The notes under the pieces: generated by a model
What the model was told of the DNA's origin: nothing
The model's database searches: none
The model's input: the letters and a program-made list of their open reading frames with translations, nothing else
DNA from: Anaerolineae bacterium
GTDB lineage: Bacteria; Chloroflexota; Anaerolineae; Aggregatilineales; Phototrophicaceae
Assembly (NCBI GenBank): GCA_019912965.1
Contig: JAIOHM010000216.1
Location: 1 to 38,605 of the forward strand
Direction of reading: 5' to 3'
Length of the DNA: 38,605 nt
Position numbers and translations under genes: made by a program
Shown: one piece after another, positions 15,312 to 24,019 of the stretch
How the letters are laid out: each line of letters opens with the position of its first letter
Position numbering within the stretch: the stretch's first letter is position 1

Positions 15312-16589
15312 ATGACCAGCCGTTTTAAAATACTCCGGCGCAGCGTGCCGAATCTGGTGGTGGCCGAGCGAGTGCTGAAAAAAATGGTCAGCGCCGCCAA
15401 ACATTTTATTCAGGACGAAACTGGCGAAGCGATGGTTGGGCTTCTCGTGCCGGGAACCCATACCAACGGCGTGCCGACCCTGTACGTGCTGGATACCATC
15501 GCCCCGGACGAAACCGCCGTGCGCCAGTTCCATACCTTCCAGCAAGGGGATGAACGTCAGGACGAATTGATCTGGTGGCTGCAAGAAAACTGGCGCATTT
15601 ATCGCCAGAAAAAACGGGATAAACACGGCCATCATCTATCCGCAAAATGGGATGTGCCGCTGCGCTATCTGGGTGATTGGCACAAGCAACCGGGCGCGAT
15701 GATCCAGCCGAGTCAGGGCGATCTGATGACTGCCCGTTACTGGATTGCTGATCTGGAAAATGGTATGGATTTTCTGCTTGCCCCCATTGTCACCATCGGC
15801 TATACCGCCGCTGCCGCTGCTGAAGGGGGCAACAACAATTTCCTGGCTGCGCCGCAGGGCGAAGATGCTTATATGCGGGTAGACTTCTGGTACATCGACG
15901 ACAAGCACCGCGACTTTTTGCCCATCAGTCCGGCACTGTACCCGGATGAGCAACTGCCGGAACTGCCAGATTACCCGTGGCATCTGGTCAACGAAACCCG
16001 TTTCAACGCCGAATATGACCTGCTGGAAAAAGATGGCCTGTTCACGGCGCTGGTACTCTGGGACTCCGGCAGCGCACCGCCGCTGGACATCTGCTTTTTT
16101 ACAGCCCGGATAGGCGCGGAAAAAGTCCTCCTGCTGGTCACACCCTGGAATTATCCTTTGGCACCACCGCGCGCACGGATTGCTCCTGCGCCGGAAATTA
16201 ATCCTGAAGACGATATTTATGCGGTCTTCGAGGAAGTCTGGGCGCAGTCGGAAGCCGTGAGCGACCCGAAAGATTGGAAGTGGTCGGAAGGGCGTCACCT
16301 GATTGACTACATCTATGCTATTGAAGCAGACTTGGGTTTGGAAGTAAAAATCCCTGTTGTGGATGGCGTTGGTGGTGGCGCTGCGGTAATTTCGGACCCT
16401 GCTGCACCGTCTGTGGAAAGTGCAAACACCGCCAAAACTGAAGTCACTGTCACCAATGTGCCACCTGCTGAATCAGCAGTAGCCAGCATTAAACCAGAAG
16501 ATGACGATACCGCCGAATCCATTGAGGATGACGACAACAAAGACGACGATGACAAATCGGCGGAATCTGCGCCGGAGGAAAAAGCATGA
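15312..16589 (+). CDS. JAB/MPN (Mov34-type) protein with E2-like C-terminal region
   Basis: A 425-residue protein. Residues 10-160 are a JAB/MPN domain of the deubiquitinase superfamily: Glu39 before MVGLLVPG, then LGDWHKQPG and PSQGD. The metal site would be His123, residue 125, Ser134 and Asp137, but the second His of the usual HxH is Gln125, so metal binding may be weakened. Residues 221-340 look E2-like: a helix (NAEYDLLEK), beta strands, then WNYPLAPPRARI (279-290), matching the E2 YPxxPP loop, but with no catalytic Cys in the usual place. The tail (360-425) is disordered and acidic. GAGGA precedes the ATG; the stop overlaps the E1-like start. It probably trims or removes a protein tag. 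Confidence 0.8.
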   Translation: MTSRFKILRRSVPNLVVAERVLKKMVSAAKHFIQDETGEAMVGLLVPGTHTNGVPTLYVLDTIAPDETAVRQFHTFQQGDERQDELIWWLQENWRIYRQKKRDKHGHHLSAKWDVPLRYLGDWHKQPGAMIQPSQGDLMTARYWIADLENGMDFLLAPIVTIGYTAAAAAEGGNNNFLAAPQGEDAYMRVDFWYIDDKHRDFLPISPALYPDEQLPELPDYPWHLVNETRFNAEYDLLEKDGLFTALVLWDSGSAPPLDICFFTARIGAEKVLLLVTPWNYPLAPPRARIAPAPEINPEDDIYAVFEEVWAQSEAVSDPKDWKWSEGRHLIDYIYAIEADLGLEVKIPVVDGVGGGAAVISDPAAPSVESANTAKTEVTVTNVPPAESAVASIKPEDDDTAESIEDDDNKDDDDKSAESAPEEKA

Positions 16590-17497
16590 ATTGGGATCGT
16601 GTCGAACGGTTAATTGGTTCGGATAATCTTGGGCGGTTGAAGCAAAAGCGTGTTGGGATTGTCGGCCTCGGTTCGGGTGGTGGATTTGTGGCGCTGGCGC
16701 TGGCGATGAGCGGCGTTGGACATTTCGTACTGGTGGATGACGATTTGTTGGAAGCCACCAATGTTGTGCGCCATGTGGCTGATGGCCGTTATATAGGCCG
16801 CCCCAAAGCGGAAGTGGTGGCCGAACTGATTAACCAACGCAACCCAGAGGCTAAGGTCGAAGTCCGGCACGGCAAAATTGAACAGAACATGGATGTGCTG
16901 GATAATCTGGATATTCTGGTTTGTGGTGTAGATGGCGAAGGGCCAAAATATACCATCAATCAGGCCTGTCTGGAACACAAATTGGTCACAGTTTACGCTG
17001 GTGTTTACGAGCGTGGCGAAGGCGGCGACGTGGTGGTTATCCGTCCATACGATGGCCCGTGTTATGCATGTTGGGCGGCGGAATTGCGCGAAGGTTTAGC
17101 GGTATCTGACATAGACGCTAACGAGGAACTCGACTATGGTATGATTGGGCCGGATGGTACATTAGAAGCCGAGCCGGGTTTGTGGCTGCATGTCACCCGC
17201 ATTGCTTCGGCACAGGCTGACCAAACCTTGAACGAGTTATTAAAAGGCACAAGCGCCTATAAACCGATGCCCGCCAACACCGTTATCATGGCGAACACAG
17301 CTATGGAAATCCTGAATGGGCATATCAGCCAACCGTATACTGCCGAGTGGGTGAATATCGAACGCGACCCACACTGTTTGATCTGTGGCGACGCCTTACG
17401 CAACCAGCTTTCCAGCGAGGACGGACACGAACTTTCGCTGAATGATCTGATGGACTCCGCTGGTATTGCCTTGGAAGAAAACGCTGACGAGAGGTAA
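16586..17497 (+). CDS. E1-like ThiF/UBA-type adenylating enzyme
   Basis: A 303-residue member of the E1/ThiF/MoeB superfamily that adenylates the C-terminus of a ubiquitin-like protein. The nucleotide site is VGIVGLGSGGG (23-33) with the acidic VDDD at 50-53, the NVVRH segment (59-63) and the conserved RPKAEV (72-77). A zinc-type CxxC pair is present as CYAC (159-162) and CLIC (264-267). A candidate thioester Cys is not obvious beyond Cys128 in the NQACLE helix. The start overlaps the JAB gene stop by 4 bases and the Pro-rich gene follows by 4 bases, so it is part of the same operon. Confidence 0.9.
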   Translation: MNWDRVERLIGSDNLGRLKQKRVGIVGLGSGGGFVALALAMSGVGHFVLVDDDLLEATNVVRHVADGRYIGRPKAEVVAELINQRNPEAKVEVRHGKIEQNMDVLDNLDILVCGVDGEGPKYTINQACLEHKLVTVYAGVYERGEGGDVVVIRPYDGPCYACWAAELREGLAVSDIDANEELDYGMIGPDGTLEAEPGLWLHVTRIASAQADQTLNELLKGTSAYKPMPANTVIMANTAMEILNGHISQPYTAEWVNIERDPHCLICGDALRNQLSSEDGHELSLNDLMDSAGIALEENADER

Positions 17498-17501
17498 CAA
17501 C

Positions 17502-17813
17502 ATGGAAAACCCGAACGAGACACCTGTCAACAATACCGAGCAACCTGTACCGACGGAAAATCCACCGCCGCCTGCTGCACCGCAGCCCACACCGCCTACT
17601 GCCCCGCCAGAAGATCCGGTTCGCATGGAAGAACGGCTGGAACGGCTGGGCGGTGAACCTGCCCCCGCCATTACACCAGAGGAATTTGCCCGTTTGCAGC
17701 GTGCCGGACAGGTACATATCGACGCACGCGGACGGGTGCGTACCGCGCGCCGCAGTGACGCCGAAGCCGGTGTATCTCTGCGGAAGCGGCGGGCCTGGTA
17801 TGGCAAAACCTAA
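17502..17813 (+). CDS. Pro-rich small protein in the ubiquitin-like operon
   Basis: I do not recognise this 103-residue protein. Residues 1-40 are Pro/Thr/Glu-rich and disordered. A short helix follows (MEERLERLGG, 42-51), then PEEFARLQRAGQVHIDARGRVR and a basic end finishing RAWYGKT. No signal peptide or membrane helix is present. It sits where such operons often carry the ubiquitin-like modifier, but it lacks a visible beta-grasp pattern and a terminal GG; the only GG is internal (50-51). The start at 17502 has GAGAGG upstream and is 4 bases after the E1-like stop. Its end overlaps the methyltransferase gene by 14 bases. Confidence 0.7.
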   Translation: MENPNETPVNNTEQPVPTENPPPPAAPQPTPPTAPPEDPVRMEERLERLGGEPAPAITPEEFARLQRAGQVHIDARGRVRTARRSDAEAGVSLRKRRAWYGKT

Positions 17814-18993
17814 GAAACCGGAAACCTATCGCAAAGTGCTGGTCGAAACCATCCGGCGCGAAAACCCAGGCGTGCTTTCTCCCGAAATGGAAGCCGCCTT
17901 TTTGAGCATCCCACGACACGAATTCCTGCCAGAAGACATCCCGCTGGATAAAGCCTATGCCGACGAAGCTATTCCCATCAAGCGCGACTCGGATGGTACA
18001 GTGCTGAGTTCATCCAGCCAGCCAAGTATGATGGCATTGATGCTGCGGCAGTTGGATTTGCAACCCGGCGATAATGTGCTGGAAATTGGCGCGGGAACAG
18101 GTTACAACGCCGCCATTATGCAGTACATCGTGGGCGAAACAGGCAACATCACTTCGGTTGAACTGGATAAACAAATCGCGCTGCAAGCCAGTTTAAACTT
18201 GCAGCGTGCCCGTTTAGGTGCGGTAGTCAGCATTGTGAATGCGGATGGCGCATCGGGTTATGCACCGCGTGCATCCTATGACCGCATTATTGCTACTGTC
18301 GGCGTCTGGGATGTGCCAGATAATTGGGTGCGGCAGTTAAAGCCCAATGGTGTGCTGGTCGCCCCGATCTGGCTGGAAAGTATGCAGGTCAGCGCAGCTT
18401 TCATCCCGCAGTTTGATAACACCTTATACAGCGAAAATAATATTTCCTGCGGGTTTGTGCCGCTGCGGGGCATCGCCGCCGGGCCAAATGTTTATCGTCG
18501 AGTCAGCGGTTCCGGGTTAGTGCTGGCCTCCAAGGACATCCGCCAGATCGACAGCGCCGCCATGCATTCACTGCTTTCGGAAGATGCCGAAATCGCGCTG
18601 CTCAGCCTATCCCTTTCTGCCGCCGAATTCTGGCAGGGATTCATTCCTTATCTCACGCTGAACAAGCCGGATGATTATCGCTTCGCCCTATATACAGTAG
18701 GAGAAAATCAGCAGTCATATGGCATCACAGGCGCAGGTTTTGCCCTGATCGCGCGCGGAAGTGCCTGCTTTGTGCCCTATACAGGTAATGGTGAAGCCCG
18801 ATCTTTTGCCGGAGCGGATGCCTTCCTAACATTAAGCGACCTGATGACCGAATGGGATCGCAGTGGGCGTCCGGGCGTCAACCGCCTGCGCGCCAAACTC
18901 GTGCCACATGCAGATGAATCCATTACCACACCGCCCAATTACCGGGTATACTCTCGCATGTATCACGATTTGCACGTCTGGATGGACATTTGA
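17800..18993 (+). CDS. Protein-L-isoaspartate O-methyltransferase-like, with C-terminal extension
   Basis: A 397-residue protein. Residues 10-210 are a PCMT domain that methylates isoaspartyl residues in damaged proteins. Visible are the SSSQPSMMALM segment (71-81) that positions the substrate carboxylate, motif I VLEIGAGTGYNAA (93-105) and the acidic SVELD (119-123) of the SAM site. The C-terminal 190 residues have no assigned function; classic PCMTs are about 210-230 residues, so this is the long form also known from peptide-natural-product clusters. ATG 17800 overlaps the end of the Pro-rich gene by 14 bases, so translation is probably coupled. Six bases separate it from the Nudix gene. 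Confidence 0.85.
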   Translation: MAKPKKPETYRKVLVETIRRENPGVLSPEMEAAFLSIPRHEFLPEDIPLDKAYADEAIPIKRDSDGTVLSSSSQPSMMALMLRQLDLQPGDNVLEIGAGTGYNAAIMQYIVGETGNITSVELDKQIALQASLNLQRARLGAVVSIVNADGASGYAPRASYDRIIATVGVWDVPDNWVRQLKPNGVLVAPIWLESMQVSAAFIPQFDNTLYSENNISCGFVPLRGIAAGPNVYRRVSGSGLVLASKDIRQIDSAAMHSLLSEDAEIALLSLSLSAAEFWQGFIPYLTLNKPDDYRFALYTVGENQQSYGITGAGFALIARGSACFVPYTGNGEARSFAGADAFLTLSDLMTEWDRSGRPGVNRLRAKLVPHADESITTPPNYRVYSRMYHDLHVWMDI

Positions 18994-18999
18994 CCCGTC

Positions 19000-19626
19000 A
19001 TGATTACGCTCGATCAGCTTGCCCGTGCCGTTCAACTGCCGGATTTTGATCCCATTCCGGCGCAGTTGAGCATGGCTCCCAGTGGACGGCCTTTGCGTCC
19101 GAAGGAAGGCAACGCGGCACGTCAGGCCGGGGTACTCGTGCTAGTCTATCCAGAACCCGATGGTTTACATGTTATCCTTACCCGTCGGACAGAAACCCTA
19201 CGCGGACACAGCGGCCAGATCAGCTTTCCCGGCGGACGGCGCGACCCCGATGATGCCGATTTCACCGCCACCGCCCTGCGCGAAACCTGCGAAGAATTAG
19301 GTGTCTGCGACCAAGTACGGGTACTCGGTTCACTCTCGCCTATCTACATTCCCCCCAGCAATTTTGAAGTTTACCCCACCCTCGCCACCTTGCCGGAACG
19401 CCCGGTTTATTCACCCAACCCTGATGAAGTGGCCGAGGTTTTTACCCTTCCGCTTGACCAACTGCTCGATGTGCGTACCCGTTCCCAGGAAGATTGGGAT
19501 TTTCAGGGCACACGCGTACCGATTTCCTTTTATCTCGTCCGAGGACACAAGGTTTGGGGCGCGACAGCGGTTATCCTGAGCGAACTGGAACACCGTCTGC
19601 GCGAGGTAACAAGCGTTAAAGGTTAA
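19000..19626 (+). CDS. Nudix hydrolase, CoA pyrophosphatase (NudL) type
   Basis: A 208-residue cytoplasmic enzyme. The Nudix box runs from FPGGRRDPDDADF (76-88) to ALRETCEELGV (92-102), with metal-binding Glu95, Glu98 and Glu99. Just upstream, LTRRTETLRGHSGQISFPGG is the signature of the CoA-diphosphatase subgroup, which cleaves CoA to 4'-phosphopantetheine and 3',5'-ADP. Substrate assignment rests on that signature. It is the last gene of the block that begins at 14811 (6 bases after the methyltransferase). Its last codons run into the heptad repeat at 19615. Confidence 0.88.
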   Translation: MITLDQLARAVQLPDFDPIPAQLSMAPSGRPLRPKEGNAARQAGVLVLVYPEPDGLHVILTRRTETLRGHSGQISFPGGRRDPDDADFTATALRETCEELGVCDQVRVLGSLSPIYIPPSNFEVYPTLATLPERPVYSPNPDEVAEVFTLPLDQLLDVRTRSQEDWDFQGTRVPISFYLVRGHKVWGATAVILSELEHRLREVTSVKG

Positions 19627-19742
19627 AAGTTGGAACATATCCGCTTTTGACAGAACAAACGGCTGACCGACATCGCAGTAAACCGTTACACCCATATGGG
19701 CTGTTTGAGTTTCCCATTAACCTTTAACTTCACCATTTAACT
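19615..19742. repeat. Inverted pair of degenerate 7-bp arrays (island A)
   Basis: Left array 19615-19635: GTTAAAG, GTTAAAA, GTTGGAA, overlapping the Nudix stop codon. Right array 19715-19742: CATTAAC, CTTTAAC, TTCACCA, TTTAACT. Read on the other strand, the right array gives the same GTTAAAG-like words. A 79-base unique core lies between. The right array ends 19 bases before the PfkB-type gene. Confidence 0.6.
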
Positions 19743-19760
19743 GAGCGTGGGGGTAGAACA

Positions 19761-20693
19761 ATGGACGACGGATATGTGCTCATCATCGGGTCGGCGGGCA
19801 TTGATGTGAAAGGTCGCCCATCGGCGGAGATCAAGTTTGGGATGTCCAACCTCGGTACTGTACGGAACAGTGTTGGCGGGGTGGCACGCAACATTGCCGA
19901 AAATCTGGCAAGGCTGGAAGTGGATACTATCCTGCTCAGTGCTGTAGGAGACGATGCTGAAGGTTGGCGGGTAATCGAGCACTGTGAGGACAATGGGATC
20001 GATTGTGAATATGTGCAGGTCATCAAGGGAGAGCGCACCGGAACCTACACAGCCCTGCTCAAACCGGATGGCGAACTGATGGTTGGGATCGGCGATTTCG
20101 ATATCATGAGCGCGGTAGACAGCGACTATTTACGCGCCCACGAAGACCGAATTGCTGATGCCGATATGGTGGTTATTGATTCCACCCTGAGCGATGATGC
20201 ACTGGCAACCCTGTTTGAAATCACTGATCGTTATTTCGTTCGCGTCTGTGCCGACCCCACTACTCCGGCACTGGCCGGCAAACTCTGCCCATACATCAAC
20301 AAAATTCATCTACTCGTCCCAAATGCGATGGAAACCAAAACGCTCTGTGGACTTTCCCAGCCCGCGCACGACCGCGACACCGCCATTAGTGCTGCTCGGC
20401 AATTGGTTTCGTTGGGCACATACATCGCGGTAGTGACAATGGCTGAGCAGGGTTTAGCCTATGCTGATGGCAGCAGTGCTGGATTCATCCGTGCCGTGAA
20501 TACTCATGTAGTCGATTCGACGGGTGCGGGCGACGCGCTCACCGGGGCGGTTATCTTCGGCCTGTTGAATGATGTGCCGCTGGACGAAGCCTTGCGTTTA
20601 GGTGTCACTGCCGCTGCACTCACCCTTCAAACCGAAGAAACGGTTGTGCCGAATTTAAATCAGGAATTACTTTATGACCGGTTGATGGTTTAG
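19761..20693 (+). CDS. PfkB-family carbohydrate kinase, pseudouridine-kinase-like
   Basis: A 310-residue sugar or nucleoside kinase. The N-terminal PfkB motif region contains SVGGVARNIAENLARL (37-52), whose RNIAENLARL form is characteristic of pseudouridine kinases (PsuK). The C-terminal signature DSTGAGDALTGA (252-263) holds the catalytic base Asp258 and the anion hole GAGD. If PsuK-like, it phosphorylates pseudouridine for cleavage; a pseudouridine-5'-phosphate glycosidase gene, its usual partner, is not present here, so other substrates remain possible. GTGGGGG lies 7 bases before the ATG. It converges with the gene at 20737. Confidence 0.85.
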   Translation: MDDGYVLIIGSAGIDVKGRPSAEIKFGMSNLGTVRNSVGGVARNIAENLARLEVDTILLSAVGDDAEGWRVIEHCEDNGIDCEYVQVIKGERTGTYTALLKPDGELMVGIGDFDIMSAVDSDYLRAHEDRIADADMVVIDSTLSDDALATLFEITDRYFVRVCADPTTPALAGKLCPYINKIHLLVPNAMETKTLCGLSQPAHDRDTAISAARQLVSLGTYIAVVTMAEQGLAYADGSSAGFIRAVNTHVVDSTGAGDALTGAVIFGLLNDVPLDEALRLGVTAAALTLQTEETVVPNLNQELLYDRLMV

Positions 20694-20736
20694 GGCGGCA
20701 GTCCGGCGCGTAAATTCGTTATACAAAATTGTTCAG

Positions 20737-22554
20737 CTAGGAAGCAGGCGCAACCACCTGCCCAATAAAGGGGTATTGAATGAATGTGCCATCCAATGCT
20801 GTAGCCTGCCAATCGACAGCCTGGGTTTGCGCGTCTAGCATCACCAGCAAAATATCGTAGGTCTGGTCGTTTTCCACTGCCCCTGTGATGGGTACCTCCA
20901 CCCTGTCACAAAAAATATCACCTGCCTTCCATTGACCGCTGTCATAGCGTCCCAAGCCATGCACCGAAGTTCGATCCCCAATAATTTGCCCATCGTGAAC
21001 CAATTTGATCGAGAATGCAGCCGAACGTGATGCAGCTTTCAACACCTCCCAACAAATCATCAGTTTATGATGGCTGCCTTCTAAAAGCGGGCTGTCCTGC
21101 TGGTAGCCCATAAAGCGAATGGTTTGGTCGAAATTGACAGGTTTACCAACCAACGGAGGCACTTGTTCATGGCTAAGCATGGGTGGCGGAGCGTAAGCCG
21201 TATAAATGCTGATGGGTGTTAGCAGTACACCCGCTGCTACCATAATCCCGACGGCATAAGTCTGCACCCCACATTTCCACTTTGGGAATCGCCGCATTAA
21301 GCCATACAAGCCGCTGGTGATCGCAATAGCGACGGCGGTATGGGACTGAAACATCAGCCGTCCGGTAATAAAATGGATATTTTGCATCCAGTGAATCAAC
21401 CCAAGCACACCGCATAAAACGATAACGGCAAGAACAATGGTCTGCTGTGTTCGCAGGTCGCCCGGATCCATTCGACGCACCGGGAATCGCCGCAAAATCA
21501 TCCATAACCCATATCCACTCAACACCAGCAGTGTACCCTGCATGGTGTAGGTAACCGGATGGAGATAAACAGCAGATGCCAGCTTTCCCCAATAACCCAG
21601 ATAGATTTCTCGAAAAAGCGGGATAATTTCCAGTAAGTTCAGGGGAGTGTCGTAGTAATAGCCGGGGCGCAGGTGTGTCCGGGTTCCAAGAGGGTCGTCA
21701 AAAGTGAAGTAGCCGTACAACATCCAGGGGCCGAGAAATAACAAAAGCGGCAGCGCAACCAGCAAGCCGTTCATCATAAAGCGGCGCAGGGATCGATGCC
21801 TTTTGTAAGCATCCAGAAGCAGGGCAGCACCCACGCCGGGGACAATTAATAAACCGCTGATTTTTGAGAGTCCCGCCAACGCCAGCAGCCCTCCAACCAT
21901 CAGGCAATGTCCCGGCGTCGCACCTAACCGCAGCATTCGCAGCGTCGCCCAGGTCACTAACGCCGTAAAAGCGATCATTCCGCTGTCGGTATTGGTGAAA
22001 GACATAACATGAATCAATTGTGGTGTAAAAGCAAAAACGGCTGTTGCAACCAATACCCATGAACGATCAGTGAAGATCTCGCCCGCCGCTCCATACGCAC
22101 CCATCAAGGCCAGCAGACCAAAGATAAGCCCGGTGAACCGGATAACACGATCAATGCGTTCAATGACGGGGGTTTCAAAAGATTGGGTACCCTCATGAAA
22201 AAACAGATTTCGATTATCCAGACGGTTCCACTGATTGGGTGCTGAATACCAGGGATTTCTGTAATCGTTTACCCGCTGCCAGAGTGCCTGATCATCATCT
22301 GGGGTAAGATTTGCCAGACGCATGAGCAGCACCGCTGTCCAATAAACCAGAGGGGGCTGTCCGCTCTGCTGCTTCATACTATTGTCTAGAAAAGACGCCC
22401 GTTCGGGCAGATGATTCTCGCGCAGTAAATATTGCACATAGTTATAGTGCAAATATTCATCGCCACCTTCCATTACGGGCAGTACAGTATGTTCCGCCAG
22501 TATGCCCAGCGTGAAAAGCATAACCAGCAGGAGAAATCCGCGGTGAAAGCGCAT
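20737..22554 (-). CDS. GT-C type membrane glycosyltransferase-like protein (GT39/PMT-like)
   Basis: A 605-residue multi-pass membrane protein with roughly ten helices between about 8 and 450, followed by a soluble beta-rich C-terminal domain (about 470-605). The first outer loop carries EGGDEYLHYNYVQYL with the acidic pair Asp32-Glu33, the position of the catalytic acid in GT-C enzymes. QPPLVYW follows, a typical PMT_2/ArnT-type word. Such proteins transfer sugars from polyprenyl-phosphate carriers to surface targets. A clear promoter lies at 22598-22625, 44 bases upstream, but no good ribosome-binding site is seen. Acceptor and sugar are unknown. Confidence 0.8.
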   Translation of the reverse strand: MRFHRGFLLLVMLFTLGILAEHTVLPVMEGGDEYLHYNYVQYLLRENHLPERASFLDNSMKQQSGQPPLVYWTAVLLMRLANLTPDDDQALWQRVNDYRNPWYSAPNQWNRLDNRNLFFHEGTQSFETPVIERIDRVIRFTGLIFGLLALMGAYGAAGEIFTDRSWVLVATAVFAFTPQLIHVMSFTNTDSGMIAFTALVTWATLRMLRLGATPGHCLMVGGLLALAGLSKISGLLIVPGVGAALLLDAYKRHRSLRRFMMNGLLVALPLLLFLGPWMLYGYFTFDDPLGTRTHLRPGYYYDTPLNLLEIIPLFREIYLGYWGKLASAVYLHPVTYTMQGTLLVLSGYGLWMILRRFPVRRMDPGDLRTQQTIVLAVIVLCGVLGLIHWMQNIHFITGRLMFQSHTAVAIAITSGLYGLMRRFPKWKCGVQTYAVGIMVAAGVLLTPISIYTAYAPPPMLSHEQVPPLVGKPVNFDQTIRFMGYQQDSPLLEGSHHKLMICWEVLKAASRSAAFSIKLVHDGQIIGDRTSVHGLGRYDSGQWKAGDIFCDRVEVPITGAVENDQTYDILLVMLDAQTQAVDWQATALDGTFIQYPFIGQVVAPAS

Positions 22555-22597
22555 AAGGGTTTTGCATTCGGAGCTGTTAATGAATCACATGGCAAAC

Positions 22598-22625
22598 ATT
22601 ATAACGAATGGAATAAAGGTGACAA
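22598..22625 (-). promoter_or_regulatory. Promoter for the GT-C type gene
   Basis: On the minus strand TTGTCA (22625-22620), 16 bases, and a perfect TATAAT (22603-22598). The predicted leader is about 36 bases. Confidence 0.6.
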
Positions 22626-22797
22626 CCTGTATTTTTAAAAATTACTAAACAGATTGCATATCCATCTCAAATACCCCTCATACAGCTTCCACGTTCATAA
22701 GTTAATGTTTGGAAAGATCCGTCCCGATCAAACCGACACCTGTGCTATAGTGTATTTATTACGCGCATTGCGGTTTACCGGAAAGCAGGGGTTTGTT

Positions 22798-23952
22798 ATG
22801 CGGAAGTGGCTTGTTTTTTTTCTGGTCATTTTCATGGTCTCTGGAACGGCACTGGCACAGGATTCGCAGGGACAAAGCATTCCTATCGTCGTTGCCCCGG
22901 ATGTTTTCGACCGGGCGGGCACAGCGCTGGATGCGGGTGACTACGAACAGGCGATTATCGATTACAGCCTGTTCATCCTGTTAAACCCAACCTTCAGTCA
23001 GGCATATTACCTGCGCGGTTTTGCCTACCTCCAACTAGGTGACGAAACCACTGCCCTGAACGATCTTGAGCAAGCCTTACAATATCCCGCACCATCCGCT
23101 GATCTGACAGCCAATATTTACCGCATTCAGACGCTCATTTATTGGGAACGTGACGATCTGGAAATCGCGTTGGAAACTGTGAGCGAAGGCATCGAAGCCG
23201 CGCCGGAATCCGCCACGCTGTATTTCATTCGGGGCGAATTACTCTCGGATATGGAACAGTATGAAGATGCGTTGACCGATCTGGACGAGGCGATCCGTCT
23301 GCAACCTGCGGATTTCCCGGATTTCTACCGTTCACGTGGTGCGGTCAATGTTCTGCTCGGCAATCTGGATGATGCCCTGAACGATTACAGCACCCTGCTT
23401 GAAATTAGCCCGGATGATGTGGCTGCTCATAACGACCGCGCACTCATCCACGTCCAACAGGAAAATTATGAAGCCGCACTTATTGATCTCGATGCGGCAA
23501 TCCAGATGGAAGACAGCATAGCCGGGTTGTATTTGCAGCGTGGATTCGTCAATACTCAACTCAGCAATCAAACCGATGCTGCCAGCGATTACCTTCAGTA
23601 TATTCGGCTGCAAAATACCAATGTGAACAGCGATAATGTGCTGCGCCCCGGCGAGTCGCTGGTTTTGGAGATGGAAACCGGAACGGCATTTGTGCTGGGG
23701 TTTGAGGGGACTGTCGGGCAAAAAGTGACCGTCACCGCCACCGCCCGCCCCGGTCAGGATACCGACCCATTGATCGTCCTGATGGATGTTGAGGGAATGC
23801 CACTGGTTGGGGATGATGACAGCGGCGGCGACTACAACGCCCAAATTGAGAATTATGCACTGCCCGCTGATGGTGTCTATGCGGTTGTGCTGCACCATGC
23901 AGGCGGCGGTTCTAACGGCCCGGTGCGCGTACTACTGCAATTTGTGGACTAA
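22798..23952 (+). CDS. Secreted TPR protein with PPC-like C-terminal domain
   Basis: A 384-residue exported protein. The signal peptide is residues 1-21 (ends GTALAQ). Residues 30-265 hold about six TPR units, recognisable by DYEQAIIDYSLFILLNPTF, YLRGFAYLQLGD, YEDALTDLDEAIRLQP and LDDALNDYSTLLEISP. Residues 295-384 look like a pre-peptidase C-terminal (PPC) beta-sandwich: GTAFVLGFEGTVGQ, DTDPLIVLMD, DDSGGDYNAQI and LPADGVYAVVL. The start is ATG 22798 with GCAGGGG upstream; an upstream in-frame extension would bury the signal peptide. It is likely a surface protein-protein interaction module. Monocistronic by position. Confidence 0.82.
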   Translation: MRKWLVFFLVIFMVSGTALAQDSQGQSIPIVVAPDVFDRAGTALDAGDYEQAIIDYSLFILLNPTFSQAYYLRGFAYLQLGDETTALNDLEQALQYPAPSADLTANIYRIQTLIYWERDDLEIALETVSEGIEAAPESATLYFIRGELLSDMEQYEDALTDLDEAIRLQPADFPDFYRSRGAVNVLLGNLDDALNDYSTLLEISPDDVAAHNDRALIHVQQENYEAALIDLDAAIQMEDSIAGLYLQRGFVNTQLSNQTDAASDYLQYIRLQNTNVNSDNVLRPGESLVLEMETGTAFVLGFEGTVGQKVTVTATARPGQDTDPLIVLMDVEGMPLVGDDDSGGDYNAQIENYALPADGVYAVVLHHAGGGSNGPVRVLLQFVD

Positions 23953-24019
23953 ATACCATTCAGTTGATGTTGGGATACAAATGGCTTGATGTCATTCATG
24001 GAATCTACAAGGAGGCGAA

